Positions 55,133-63,781 are shown, counted from the stretch's first letter. The stretch is DNA of 64,000 nt from Bradyrhizobium sp. dw_78 (GCF_018449525.1 NZ_JAAVUS010000013.1:80865-144864); one strand, 5' to 3'. Notes: generated by a model from the letters alone, not told the origin. Numbers and translations are program-made.

Positions 55133-56290
55133 ATGATGGATCAGCAGAATTTCGAGGCTGCGCGGCCCGTTTCCGCCGATCCCGCCGTGGCGCTGGCCAA
55201 GGCGCTCGGGCAGTGGCCCAAAGCATCGCCGGTAACGCGCAAGACAGGCCTCGATGCAAGCCCGACCGCTTCGGTGGAAACGCTCGCCCACGAACTCGGC
55301 CTCAAGCTCGGCGACCAGAACGAATTGACCATCCGCCGCATCAAGCGCGGCAAGAACTATTCCTTTGTCCGCGCCAACGGCTCGCGCGTCCGCGACGCCC
55401 GCACCATCCGCCGCCTGCATTCGATGGCGGTGCCGCCGGCCTATCGTGAGGTGCGCTATTCGCCCGATCCGGCGACGCATTTGCAGGCGGTCGGCGTCGA
55501 CGCCGCGGGCCGGCTGCAATACCGCTATCACGCCGATTGGGAAAAGGTGCGCGAGCAGCGCAAGGCGCATCGGCTGGCGAAGCTGGTCGCGGCGTTGCCG
55601 AAGATCCGCCGCAACGTCTCGATGCATCTGTCGGGCGACGAGCCGACCCGCGAATTCGCGCTCTCGGCCGTGATCGAACTGATCGCCCGCACCGCGATCC
55701 GGCCGGGCAATGAATCCTATGCCCGCCTTAACGGCACCCGCGGCGCCACCACGATGTTGAAATCCAACGTCACGCTGGAAGACGATAGCGTGGTGCTGAC
55801 CTTCAAGGCCAAGGGCGGCAAGGCCGTGCGCAAGGAATGCAATGCGGCCAAGCTGGTGCGCGCGATCGGCATCCTGCGCGGCGTGCCGGGCCGGCGCATG
55901 TTCCAGTATCGCGATGGCTCCGGCAATGTCCGCGGCGTTTCGACCACGTCGGTCAATGCTTTCCTGCGCGAGATCGCCGGCATCAAGATTTCGCTGAAGG
56001 ATTTTCGCACCCTGATGGCCTCCGCCGTGGTGGTGGAATCGCTGTCGCGGATCACGCCGGCGGCCAGCGAGCGCGGCCGCAAGCGCCAGGTGCTGGAAGC
56101 GATCCGCGCGGCGGCGGACCAGCTTTCGAACACGCCGGCGATCTGCCGCAAGAGCTATGTCCACGACACCATCGTCACCGCCTTCGAGGATGGCATCCTC
56201 GAGCGCTTTGCCGCGACGATGAAAGGCTATCGCTCGCAATCCAAGCGCGAGCAATTGCTGGCGCAGGTGGTGACGGCCGCGGCGGTGTAA
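55133..56290 (+). CDS. DNA topoisomerase IB (poxvirus-type)
   Basis: Relaxes DNA supercoils through a 3'-phosphotyrosyl intermediate. The 385-aa product resembles poxvirus-like bacterial topoisomerase IB: NELTIRRIKRGKNYSFV, RRLHSMAVPPAYREV, HADWEKVREQRKAHRLAKL, the catalytic-core RTAIRPGNESYARLNGTRGATTML, and the Tyr nucleophile in TPAICRKSYVHDTIV. An Arg/Lys set is present. In the KDFRT segment the residues after T are LMAS rather than the usual WxGT, an unusual replacement. Start at 55133 or 55136. Bacterial topoisomerase IB is often stress-linked. Confidence 0.92.
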   Translation: MMDQQNFEAARPVSADPAVALAKALGQWPKASPVTRKTGLDASPTASVETLAHELGLKLGDQNELTIRRIKRGKNYSFVRANGSRVRDARTIRRLHSMAVPPAYREVRYSPDPATHLQAVGVDAAGRLQYRYHADWEKVREQRKAHRLAKLVAALPKIRRNVSMHLSGDEPTREFALSAVIELIARTAIRPGNESYARLNGTRGATTMLKSNVTLEDDSVVLTFKAKGGKAVRKECNAAKLVRAIGILRGVPGRRMFQYRDGSGNVRGVSTTSVNAFLREIAGIKISLKDFRTLMASAVVVESLSRITPAASERGRKRQVLEAIRAAADQLSNTPAICRKSYVHDTIVTAFEDGILERFAATMKGYRSQSKREQLLAQVVTAAAV

Positions 56291-56384
56291 TTTTTGCCGC
56301 AAGCGGCGGTCTTCCGGTTCGAATTTCAAACAGCCAAGCCGTCTCACCTCACGACGTGAGACCGGATGGCGCGCCAGCACCAGA

Positions 56385-56461
56385 CCCGGAATCCATCCGG
56401 CCATTTGCGTAATGCGAAATGGATTCCGGGTTCGCGCTAAGCGCGCGCCCCGGAATGACGG
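56385..56461. repeat. Inverted-repeat element, 'GTCATTCCGGGGC' family
   Basis: CCCGGAATCCAT (56385-56396) and ATGGATTCCGGG (56419-56430) are perfect 12-bp complements. The unit ends with GCGCGCCCCGGAATGACG, the same closing arm as the element at 28932-28944. Confidence 0.75.
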
Positions 56462-56559
56462 GCACCGATGTGTCCTTCCAAATGACATGACTCCGCATTC
56501 CCGCGACGCGTTACGTCCGGGTGATGCCTCGACATTGTCCCTCGAAGAACGGAGGGCGC

Positions 56560-57025
56560 AGACGCCCCTCAAGAGAGGGCGCAGGGAATGCCGGGTGCGC
56601 GGATCGCACCCATAGCCCCGTGTGCAAAATAAAAAGCACACGAGTTAGTCGCCACAGGTGTGCCGCTGTTCACACGGCATTCCCTGCGCAATGGTTTTAA
56701 CGGTTTCCTTCGTGCTCTCCCCGGTGACCGGGCTTTGTTGTCACCGTCGTCGGTGTGATGCGAAGCATCATCACTTGCGTGATGCGCAGGCATCATCGCC
56801 AACTTGACGCCAGCGTCGGGGCGTCAGGACCACACGACTTCGCCGTCCGCGTCAGTGCCGTTCGTCTTCCGGCCTGCCGCGTCCATCGCATCCCGCACCC
56901 AACGTTCGTGACGACCGCGAAGCGCCCCTCTTATCGGGGCGGGACGGCGCGGGAGGTGCCGGTGATTTGCCGAACAGGTCAACTGCGGCACTTTGGCACG
57001 ACGGGTAAAGCAGTCGTGGACCCAG
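56560..57025. repeat. Large structured non-coding dispersed element (about 460 bp)
   Basis: A 15-bp perfect inverted pair (GCGCAGGGAATGCCG at 56579-56593; CGGCATTCCCTGCGC at 56675-56689) bounds a first segment. GTGTGC/GCACAC stems lie inside. Further stems: GATGC-GAA-GCATC near 56757-56769, TGACGCC/GGCGTCA (56805-56811, 56820-56826), and CGCCCC/GGGGCG (56923-56928, 56936-56941). From memory, closely similar blocks recur in intergenic space of Bradyrhizobium and Rhodopseudomonas genomes and are often miscalled as ORFs. Function unknown; an RNA role is possible. Confidence 0.7.
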
Positions 57026-57032
57026 ACACGAA

Positions 57033-57893
57033 TCACGCGCGTTCGAGCGCAGGCTTCGATTCGAGCAGCGAACTGATCCGCTTCGCGTCCGCAGGAGTCG
57101 CGGGATTATAGACGACCATGCCGAGATCCGGCCGGCCATCGACCGCGAAGGCGGAATATTCGAACGCGATCGGGCCGAGAATCGGGTGCTTTATGTGCTT
57201 GATGCCCTCGCCATGGGTATGGACGTCGTTGTCGCGCCACATCGCCTTGAATTCGGGGCTGAGCCGGCAGAGTTCGTCGACGAGAGGCTCGACCTCCGCC
57301 GCGGCACCCGCCCGCGCCGCGTCCACCCTGAACGCGCCAACCACGAACCGCGCCACGCTTTCCCAATCATATTGTGCGGCGCGGACGCGCGGATCGAGAA
57401 AGATGAAGCGCAGGACATTGCGCTGCTCGGGCGGCAGGGCGCCATAGTCGGTCAGCATCACCGTCGCCGCCCGGTTCCAGGCCACGATATCCCAGATCGC
57501 GGTCCTGATCAGGGCCGGGCTCGGCTCCAGCGCATCGAGCACGCGTTGCAGCCGTGGCGTGACGCCTTCGTTCTTCTGGTAGCGCGCTTCCGGCGGGCGG
57601 CCGAGACCGAGCAGGAAGAGATGCTCGCGCTCGACATCCGTCAGCATCAAGGCACGCGCGATGCGGTCGAGCACATCCGCCGAGGGCGCGCCGCCGCGCC
57701 CTTGTTCGAGCCACGTGTACCAGGTCGGACTGATATTGGCGCGCTGCGCCACTTCCTCGCGGCGCAGGCCGGGCGTGCGGCGGCGCTCCGGAGGGAAACC
57801 GAATGCGGCCGGATCGAGCTTGGCGCGGCGGTCCTTCAGATAGATCCCGAGCAGGTTTTCCTGGGTGACGTACTCGCCCATCCTGTTAGCCAT
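57033..57893 (-). CDS. XRE-family regulator with MmyB-like ligand-binding domain
   Basis: A 286-aa transcription factor. The N-terminal HTH spans about residues 10-70 (LGIYLKDRRAKLDP, RRTPGLRREEVAQRANISPTWYTWLEQGRG). A C-terminal PAS-like MmyB domain (about 110-275) has VLDALEPSPALIRTAIWDIVAWNRAATVML and ADGRPDLGMVVYNPATP-like ending. This architecture is common in regulators paired with a divergent oxidoreductase. Here it faces an SDR gene with only 81 bp between starts, so it probably controls that gene and itself. The ligand may be lipid-like, by family; unproven. Confidence 0.9.
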   Translation of the reverse strand: MANRMGEYVTQENLLGIYLKDRRAKLDPAAFGFPPERRRTPGLRREEVAQRANISPTWYTWLEQGRGGAPSADVLDRIARALMLTDVEREHLFLLGLGRPPEARYQKNEGVTPRLQRVLDALEPSPALIRTAIWDIVAWNRAATVMLTDYGALPPEQRNVLRFIFLDPRVRAAQYDWESVARFVVGAFRVDAARAGAAAEVEPLVDELCRLSPEFKAMWRDNDVHTHGEGIKHIKHPILGPIAFEYSAFAVDGRPDLGMVVYNPATPADAKRISSLLESKPALERA

Positions 57894-57974
57894 TATACCC
57901 TGATAAAGTCACTACTTTACCAGCATAGCCCGTAAGCCGACATTTGTCTCCAACGCAACTCGGAGACTTCTTTC

Positions 57975-58865
57975 ATGCGCGTGTTTGTCACCGGCGCCAC
58001 CGGATTCATCGGCTCGGCCGTCGTCAAGGAGTTGATCGCGGCGGGCCATCAGGTGCTCGGCCTCTGCCGTTCCGACGACAAGGCCGCAGCTCTGGCCGCC
58101 GCCGGCGCCGAAGCCCTTCGTGGTTCGATCGAAGACGAGGACAGCCTTAAAGCGGGTGCCGCCCGATCGGACGGCGTCATTCATCTCGCCTTCAACCATG
58201 ACTTCTCGAAATTCGTCGCGAATTGCGAGGACGACCGCCGTGTCGTCAAGGCGCTCGGCTCGGCTCTCGCCGGCTCCGAGCGGCCGTTGATCGTGACCTC
58301 CGGCACCGGGATGGCGAATACCGTCCCCGGCGAGCCCGCCACCGAAGACAATGCGACGATCTCGTCCGAGATGATTCCGCGTGCCGCCTCGGAAGAGGCG
58401 GCCGCTGCCGCAGCAGCCGACGGGGTCAATGTATCCGTCATGCGCCTGCCGCAGGTTCACGACACGACGAGACAGGGTCTGGTCACCTATGCCATCGCGA
58501 TGGCCCGCGAAAAAGGTGTCTGCGTCTATATCGGGGATGGGCGCAACCGCTGGCCTGCCGCGCATGTTCTCGATGTCGCCCGCCTCTACCGGCTGGCGAT
58601 CGAAAAGGCGGAGCGGGGCGCGAAATATCACGCCGTTGCCGAAGAAGGCGTGGCGATCAGGGATATGATAGAAGTGGTCGGCCGACGCCTGAGTTTACCG
58701 GTCAAGTCGATCGCTCCGGAAGAGGCCCAGGCCTATCTGGGCTGGCTCGCTATATTCGCGAGCCACGATCTCCCGGCCTCCAGCGCGCAGACCCGGAAAA
58801 AATTGGGATGGCACCCGACCGGACCCACGATGCTCGCCGATCTCGAGCGATTGCAGGTGTCGTAG
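57975..58865 (+). CDS. Atypical (extended) SDR / NAD(P)-dependent epimerase-like
   Basis: A 296-aa Rossmann enzyme: MRVFVTGATGFIGSAVVKELIAAGHQVLGLCRSDDKAAAL (GxxGxxG at residues 7-13), GVIHLAFNHDF, then a catalytic region in which no clear YxxxK is seen. NVSVMRLPQVHDT and NRWPAAHVLDVARLYRLAIEKA follow. It resembles NAD(P)H-binding or NmrA-like SDRs of unknown substrate. Divergent from an XRE/MmyB regulator, as in many aldehyde/quinone-response pairs. Ends just before a terminal inverted-repeat element. Confidence 0.86.
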   Translation: MRVFVTGATGFIGSAVVKELIAAGHQVLGLCRSDDKAAALAAAGAEALRGSIEDEDSLKAGAARSDGVIHLAFNHDFSKFVANCEDDRRVVKALGSALAGSERPLIVTSGTGMANTVPGEPATEDNATISSEMIPRAASEEAAAAAAADGVNVSVMRLPQVHDTTRQGLVTYAIAMAREKGVCVYIGDGRNRWPAAHVLDVARLYRLAIEKAERGAKYHAVAEEGVAIRDMIEVVGRRLSLPVKSIAPEEAQAYLGWLAIFASHDLPASSAQTRKKLGWHPTGPTMLADLERLQVS

Positions 58866-58895
58866 CTAAATCGAAGTTACGACGGCTTGCGCCTT

Positions 58896-59041
58896 CCTTC
58901 TCCCCTTGTGGGAAAAGGTGGCGCGAAGTTCGCGCCGGATGAGGGATCTGTATCCGCGGAGGCAATCCCTCACCCGACTCGCTGCGCTCAGCACCCCAAG
59001 AGCGAGCCTTGCTTGTCTCGGCTCCCACAAGGGGAGAGGGG
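58896..59041. repeat. Terminal inverted-repeat element, 'CTCCCCTTGTGGGA' family
   Basis: CTCCCCTTGTGGGA (58900-58913) and TCCCACAAGGGGAG (59023-59036) are perfect 14-bp complements about 110 bp apart. The inside has GCGCGAAGTTCGCGCC and GCTGCGCTCAGC stems. Length about 145 bp and no coding capacity fit a MITE-like element. I recall similar sequences dispersed in Bradyrhizobium genomes. Confidence 0.8.
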
Positions 59042-59043
59042 AA

Positions 59044-59457
59044 TTACAGCCCGCCCATCTTGCAGACGATCTTCCACTCTTCGGCCGTCACCGGCTGCAC
59101 CGACAGCCGCGAATATTTCACCAGCGCCATGGCGGCGAGTTTCTTCTCGGCCTTGACCGCGGCCATCGTCACCGGCGCCTTCAGCGGCTTGTCGGCCTTG
59201 ATGTCGACGCAGACGAATTTGCCGGTCTCATCGGTCGGATCGGGATAGGCTTCCTTGATGACTTCCGCGATGCCGACGATCTCCTTGCCCTCGTTGGAAT
59301 GATAGAAGAAGGCAAGGTCGCCCTTCTTCATGTTCACGAGATTCTGCCTGGCGGTGAAATTGCGCACGCCGGTCCAGGCTTCGCCCTTGGCGCCCTTTTT
59401 TACCTGCTGATCCCACGACCAGACCGACGGTTCCGATTTCACCAGCCAGTAGTTCAT
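59044..59457 (-). CDS. EVE-domain protein
   Basis: A 137-aa single-domain protein: MNYWLVKSEPSVWSWDQQVKKGAKGEAWTGVRNFTARQNL, LAFFYHSNEGKEIVGIAEVIKEAYPD, VCVDIKADKPL. EVE domains are PUA-like and in other systems read modified bases in DNA or RNA. Here it is a stand-alone housekeeping-looking copy with no defence genes nearby. The stop lies 2 nt past a repeat element (58896-59041), which probably provides the 3' end of its transcript. Confidence 0.92.
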   Translation of the reverse strand: MNYWLVKSEPSVWSWDQQVKKGAKGEAWTGVRNFTARQNLVNMKKGDLAFFYHSNEGKEIVGIAEVIKEAYPDPTDETGKFVCVDIKADKPLKAPVTMAAVKAEKKLAAMALVKYSRLSVQPVTAEEWKIVCKMGGL

Positions 59458-59469
59458 ATCGTTCTCATT

Positions 59470-59603
59470 CGCTCGTCATGGCCGGACATCGCCGTTTGAA
59501 GAACGGCGTCGCTTCCGCTCGCCTATGCTCGGCCATCGACGTCTTTCTCTTGAACTTCAATACCCGGACGTGGATGCCCGCGACAAGCGCGGGCACGACG
59601 GCT
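59470..59603. repeat. Degenerate 'GTCATGCCCGGC'-type element between EVE gene and gpsA
   Basis: CGTCATGGCCGGACATCG at its left, and CCCGGACGTGGATGCCCGCG with CGCGGGCACGACGG at its right. The GACGTGGATG motif matches the element at 38151-38243. The arms are no longer perfect. Confidence 0.5.
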
Positions 59604-59606
59604 GGA

Positions 59607-60587
59607 TCATCCTTCCGCCTTGAACGGCCGTGTCAGCAGGCTGTCGATCGCGGCATCGATCGTCATCGCGCCGCTCAGGATCGCCGCGACCGACTGCGAT
59701 ACCGGCATGTCGATGTTCCGCGAAGCCGCCAGTTCGATCAGCACCGGCGCGGTGAAGGCGCCTTCGGCGAGTTTCTGTTGCGGCGGCGGCTCGCCGTGGC
59801 CCAGGGCCATGCCGAGCGAAAAATTGCGCGACTGCGGGCTCGAACAGGTCAGGATCAGATCGCCCAGGCCTGAAAGCCCGACCAGGGTTTCGGTTCGCGC
59901 GCCGCAGGCGAGCCCAAGCCGCGCCAGTTCGCTGAAGCCGCGCGTGGTCAGCGCCGCCTGCGCCGAGGCGCCGAGGCGGCGGCCGACCGCAATTCCCGCC
60001 GCGATCGCCAGCACGTTCTTTGCCGCGCCGCCGATCTCGACGCCGCGGATATCGGTGCTGTGATAGGGCCGGAAGGTCGAAGACCCCAGCGCCCGCACCA
60101 GCGCGCTGGCGAGCTTTTCATCCTGTGCCGCGAGCGTGACGGCGGTGGGAAGGCCGCGCGCGACATCGTCGGCGAAACTCGGTCCCGACAGGATCGCCGG
60201 CCGCGCGGCGGGCGCGGCTTCCGCGATCACCTCGGTCATGAATTTGTGGGTGCCGCGTTCGATGCCCTTGGCGCAGGCGACGACGGGCGTATTTCGCGCG
60301 AGATGCGGCGCCAGCGTGCTGACGGCGCCGCGCAGATGCTGCGCCGGCGTGGCGATCAACGCGATATCGGCGCGCGCCGCCCGCGCGATGTCGTTGCTGA
60401 TTTCGAGATTGGCGTCGAGCCTGATGCCCGGCAGCCGCGGATTTTCACGCGACGATACCATCTCCGCGACATGAGCCGCGTTGCGCGCATAGAGCGTGAC
60501 ATCGCGTCCGGCCCGTGCGGCGACAGCGGCGAGCGCGGTGCCCCACGCGCCGGCGCCGATCACCGCGACGGATTTGAACGGTGTCAT
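59607..60587 (-). CDS. gpsA: NAD(P)H-dependent glycerol-3-phosphate dehydrogenase
   Basis: Makes sn-glycerol-3-phosphate from dihydroxyacetone phosphate for phospholipid synthesis. From ATG 60587 (326 aa): VAVIGAGAWGTALAAVAARAGRDVTLYAR (NAD-binding GAGAWG), VACAKGIERGTH, LSGPSFADDVARGLPTA, GGAAKNVLAIAAG (catalytic Lys), and GLSGLGDLILTCSSPQSRN. All are family signatures. The extension to 60671 overlaps tsaD. Its start is one nt after the tsaD stop, so the two are one operon, a conserved pairing in Rhizobiales. Confidence 0.97.
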   Translation of the reverse strand: MTPFKSVAVIGAGAWGTALAAVAARAGRDVTLYARNAAHVAEMVSSRENPRLPGIRLDANLEISNDIARAARADIALIATPAQHLRGAVSTLAPHLARNTPVVACAKGIERGTHKFMTEVIAEAAPAARPAILSGPSFADDVARGLPTAVTLAAQDEKLASALVRALGSSTFRPYHSTDIRGVEIGGAAKNVLAIAAGIAVGRRLGASAQAALTTRGFSELARLGLACGARTETLVGLSGLGDLILTCSSPQSRNFSLGMALGHGEPPPQQKLAEGAFTAPVLIELAASRNIDMPVSQSVAAILSGAMTIDAAIDSLLTRPFKAEG

Positions 60588-60588
60588 C

Positions 60589-61674
60589 TCAGAAACCTGC
60601 GCGCGTATTGGCGAAGCCGGGCGGCGCCACGGCGTTCTCGTCGAGCCGCCAGCGCGCGCGGGGCGGCGCATCCATCGTATCGATCATGCCAAGCACCATC
60701 CGTTCCGCACCGGCCCAGGCGATCATCGCGCCATTGTCGGTGCATAAAGCGGGCGGCGGAATGATCAGCGTGGTCTCGGCCTTGGCGGCGACATCCTGCA
60801 ACGCGCCGCGGATCGCCCGGTTGGCGGCGACGCCGCCGGCGGCGACCAGCGCCCGCGGCAGGCCGAACCGCTCATGAAACAGCCGCAGGCCGACGCCCAG
60901 GCGGTCGGCGGTGGATTCCAGCACCGCGGCCTGAAAGCCGGCGCAGAGATCGCTGATGTCCTGAGGTTCGAGCGGGGTGAGGCGGCTCGCTTCGTTGCGT
61001 ACCGCGGTCTTCAATCCCGACAGCGAGAAATTCGCATCCGGACGGCCGAGCATCGGCCGCGGAAAGGCGAACCGCGCGGGATCGCCGCTTTGCGCCGCGC
61101 GCTCGACCTGCGGTCCGCCCGGATAGGGCAGGCCGAGCATTTTTGCCACCTTGTCGAAGGCCTCGCCCATGGCGTCGTCGACGGTGGTGCCGAGCCGCAC
61201 ATATTTGCCGACGCCGACGACGGCGACGATCTGGGTATGACCGCCGGAGGCGAGAAACAGGCAATAGGGAAACGCCAGCGCGCAGGTCAGCCGCGGCGTC
61301 AGCGCGTGGGCCTCGAGATGGTTCACCGCGATCAGCGGCGTATCATGCACCATCGCGATCGCCTTCGCCGTCGTGAGGCCGACGATCACGCCGCCGATCA
61401 GGCCCGGCCCCGCGGCGGCCGCCACCGCCGACAAATCCGCAAAGCCGACGCCGGCCTCCTTCATCGCGCTGTCGATGATGCCGTCGAGCAGATCGACATG
61501 GGCTCGCGCCGCGATCTCCGGCACCACGCCGCCGAACGGCAGGTGCTCCGCCGTCTGCGAGCGGACGACGTTGGACAAAATGACGCCCGATCCGTCGCTC
61601 TGGCGCTCGACCACGGCAGCGGCGGTTTCATCGCAGGTGGTTTCGATACCTAGAACCAGGGTGGGTGCCAGCAT
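60589..61674 (-). CDS. tsaD: tRNA threonylcarbamoyladenosine biosynthesis protein TsaD
   Basis: Transfers the threonylcarbamoyl group to A37 of ANN-decoding tRNAs with TsaB and TsaE. From ATG 61674 (361 aa): LVLGIETTCDETAAAVV, VVPEIAARAHVDLL and VNHLEAHALTPRL (metal-binding His). The signatures FLASGGHTQIVAV, DAMGEAFDKVAKMLGLPYPGGP and PALCTDNGAMIAWAGAERM follow. A TTG at 61692 adds six residues. It is divergent from hemD with 132 bp between; hemC, often placed here in relatives, is not present. Confidence 0.96.
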   Translation of the reverse strand: MLAPTLVLGIETTCDETAAAVVERQSDGSGVILSNVVRSQTAEHLPFGGVVPEIAARAHVDLLDGIIDSAMKEAGVGFADLSAVAAAAGPGLIGGVIVGLTTAKAIAMVHDTPLIAVNHLEAHALTPRLTCALAFPYCLFLASGGHTQIVAVVGVGKYVRLGTTVDDAMGEAFDKVAKMLGLPYPGGPQVERAAQSGDPARFAFPRPMLGRPDANFSLSGLKTAVRNEASRLTPLEPQDISDLCAGFQAAVLESTADRLGVGLRLFHERFGLPRALVAAGGVAANRAIRGALQDVAAKAETTLIIPPPALCTDNGAMIAWAGAERMVLGMIDTMDAPPRARWRLDENAVAPPGFANTRAGF

Positions 61675-61806
61675 CGGCCTATCGTTATCCAATGGGAGCC
61701 CTTGCGCTATGGCCTAAAGCGGCGTTTGCCTAGTTCCGGTAGCATTGTGAGGTCGCAACGTGCAATCGTCCGGCATCTTAAAAGTCATGGCTTGAGGGGG
61801 TGACGC

Positions 61807-62544
61807 ATGGCCGTTCTCGTCACGCGCCCGCATCCGGACAATGAAACCACGGCCACCGCGTTGCGCGCCAGGGGCTTCGACGTGCTGTTGGCGCCGATGC
61901 TGCGGTTCGAGCCGCTGCCGTTCCGCGATGACGCTGATGCGGGTTATGGCGCGGTGATCGTCACCAGCGCCAATGCGCTGCGCGGCCTCGAATCCCATCC
62001 GGGCGGGCATCGGCTGTTCGAATTGCCGCTGTTCGCGGTCGGCCACCACACCGCCTCCGCCGCCCGCAGCGCCGGCTTTACGGCGGTGATGTCGGCCAAT
62101 GGCGACGCCACGAGCCTGCGCGACGCGGTGCTGGCCGCCGTGAAGGCGAAGCAAATCAGGAAATCACGTCCCCTGCTCTATCTGGCAGGCAGCGATCTCG
62201 CGCGCGATGTGGCTGGGGAACTCGGCGGGCGCGGTCTTACCGTCGTTACCTGCACGACATACCGTATGGCCGCGGTCAGCGATCTGCCGCGCGCCGCCTC
62301 CGAGGCCTTCGCTGCCAACCAGGTCGAGGCGGTGCTGCATTATTCCCGGCGCAGTGCCCGCGCGTTTCTGGAGGCGGTGCGGGCGGCCGGTGTCGAGATT
62401 TCGGCGTTGGCCATCCTGCAAGGCTGTATTTCCGGCACGGTGGCTTCGATCCTCCGCGAAGCCGGCGCCACGCAGGTGCTGGCGGCGCCGTCGCCGGACG
62501 AAAATGCCCTGTTGGGGGTGCTGGAGCGTGCTTTGCGGCCCTGA
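61807..62544 (+). CDS. hemD: Uroporphyrinogen-III synthase
   Basis: Cyclises hydroxymethylbilane to uroporphyrinogen III in haem and corrin synthesis. The 245-aa protein has the HemD fold: VLVTRPHPDNETTATALRARGFDVLLAPMLRFEPLP, GAVIVTSANALRGL, FAVGHHTASAARSAGFTAV, LLYLAGSDLARDVAGELGGRGLTVVTCTTYRM and VLHYSRRSARAFLEAVRAAG. Sequence is poorly conserved in the family but the order fits. It leads an operon with the mitofilin-like gene and hemY. No hemC is adjacent. Confidence 0.9.
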   Translation: MAVLVTRPHPDNETTATALRARGFDVLLAPMLRFEPLPFRDDADAGYGAVIVTSANALRGLESHPGGHRLFELPLFAVGHHTASAARSAGFTAVMSANGDATSLRDAVLAAVKAKQIRKSRPLLYLAGSDLARDVAGELGGRGLTVVTCTTYRMAAVSDLPRAASEAFAANQVEAVLHYSRRSARAFLEAVRAAGVEISALAILQGCISGTVASILREAGATQVLAAPSPDENALLGVLERALRP

Positions 62545-62606
62545 TCGCGCTAAGAGGGGGCGTCGAATCCAGGTAATGTCTGACCATGGCCAAGGAGGAA
62601 CACGGG

Positions 62607-63773
62607 ATGGCCGATGACAGGCCCGACGATACCGCAGCGTCGCCGGATTCGGGCCGGGCCAAACGCGCCCCGCCCACCATCGATCTCGAAGCCACCGAAG
62701 TGTCCGATAAGCCGGCAGGGCCGGCTGGCAATGCGCCGACCGGACCCAAACCCGGCGATTCCGCGCCCAAGTCCGGGCCGCAGCAGCCTGAATTTGGCGA
62801 ATCGGGGCCGAAAGGGGCTTCGGCGGCGGCTTCGATTTCGCCCTGGGTGGTTGCCCCGGTGTCCGGCGCGGTGGCGGCGGCGCTGGTGATCGGGGTCGGC
62901 TGGATGCTGGGCTGGCCCGCGGTTCAGCCGGCGTCGACCGAGACCAGTTCGGCTGCGCTCACCGCGCGGGTCGCCAGCCTTGAATCCAGGGTCAATAAAC
63001 CGTTAACGCCCGATCCGGCGGTGGCGGCGCTGGAGAAATCGGTGGCGTCGCTGCGCGAGGAGCTTTCCGCCGTGCGCGCGCAGTCGGACAGGCTTGCGGG
63101 CGATGCCAACGGCGCCACACCGGGGTCCGGCGATGCGGCCGCCACCGCGGACCTGTCCGCGATCAACGGACGTCTCGACCAGCTGGAGCGCGCGACGCGC
63201 GATGCCAGCGCGGCAGCCGCGCAGCAAAGCGCCAGGCCGTTGGATGATACCTCGCTGCGCCGGGTCGTGGTGGCCTCGCTGCTCGACATTTCGGTGCGCC
63301 AGGGCGATCCGTTCACGGCAGCACTCGACGCCGCCAAATCGCTGGCGCCCGATCCAGACACGTTGAAGCCGCTGGAAGATTTTGCCGCGACCGGCGTGCC
63401 GACCGCGGCCGCGCTGAGCCGCGAATTGCTGGCGCTGATTCCGAAGCTGTCGCCGCCGGCGCAGGAGAATGGACTCGTGGGGTCTAACCTTGGCCTGGTC
63501 GACCGCCTGCAGGCCGGCGCGTCGCGGCTGGTTCGTATCGAGCGTACCGACGCCGTCGGCAATGATCGCGGCGCTATCGTCGCGCGGGCCACCGCTGCGG
63601 CGCTGCGCAACGACGCCAACGAGGCCAGGCGCGAGTTGAATACGCTGTCGCCGGCCAATCGCGCGCCCGCGCAAGCCTGGATCGACAAGGCCGATGGGCG
63701 CGACGCATCGCTGGCCGCGTCACGCCAGTTCGCGGCTGACGCCCTGGCGGCGCTCGCCAAACCCGCGCCATAG
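62607..63773 (+). CDS. Mitofilin-like inner-membrane protein (COG4223 type)
   Basis: A 388-aa protein with an acidic, Pro/Gly-rich cytoplasmic N-terminus (about residues 1-75) and one TM helix (ISPWVVAPVSGAVAAALVIGVGWMLGW). A periplasmic coiled-coil follows (ALTARVASLESRVNKPL, AALEKSVASLREELSAVRAQSDRL), then a C-terminal mitofilin signature (LRRVVVASLLDISVRQGDPFTAALDAAKSLAPDP). ATG 62607 has AAGGAGG upstream; an earlier ATG at 62586 contains that sequence and is unlikely. It lies between hemD and hemY, as in many alphaproteobacteria, suggesting a role in envelope or membrane architecture. Confidence 0.87.
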   Translation: MADDRPDDTAASPDSGRAKRAPPTIDLEATEVSDKPAGPAGNAPTGPKPGDSAPKSGPQQPEFGESGPKGASAAASISPWVVAPVSGAVAAALVIGVGWMLGWPAVQPASTETSSAALTARVASLESRVNKPLTPDPAVAALEKSVASLREELSAVRAQSDRLAGDANGATPGSGDAAATADLSAINGRLDQLERATRDASAAAAQQSARPLDDTSLRRVVVASLLDISVRQGDPFTAALDAAKSLAPDPDTLKPLEDFAATGVPTAAALSRELLALIPKLSPPAQENGLVGSNLGLVDRLQAGASRLVRIERTDAVGNDRGAIVARATAAALRNDANEARRELNTLSPANRAPAQAWIDKADGRDASLAASRQFAADALAALAKPAP

Positions 63774-63781
63774 GCCCCGCG

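Larger units (their letters stand above)
56291..57032. other. 742-bp non-coding space after topoisomerase IB
   Basis: No supported gene; short frames here read through repeat structure. It contains a GTCATTCCGGGGC-family unit (56385-56461) and then the large structured element from about 56560 to 57025. Confidence 0.65.

Noticed and set aside
54807..55259. A 150-codon minus-strand frame before topoisomerase IB
   Set aside because: Partly antisense to the topoisomerase start and low in protein-like features.
55037..56641. A 534-codon minus-strand frame opposite topoisomerase IB
   Set aside because: Antisense to a complete topoisomerase; extends into repeat DNA and shows no family signature.
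56412..57111. Several frames of 60-118 codons after topoisomerase IB
   Set aside because: They read across inverted-repeat structure and have no protein-like pattern; better explained by the dispersed non-coding element.
59044..59457. EVE protein as part of a defence island
   Set aside because: No restriction, methylase or nuclease genes nearby; neighbours are gpsA, tsaD and an SDR.
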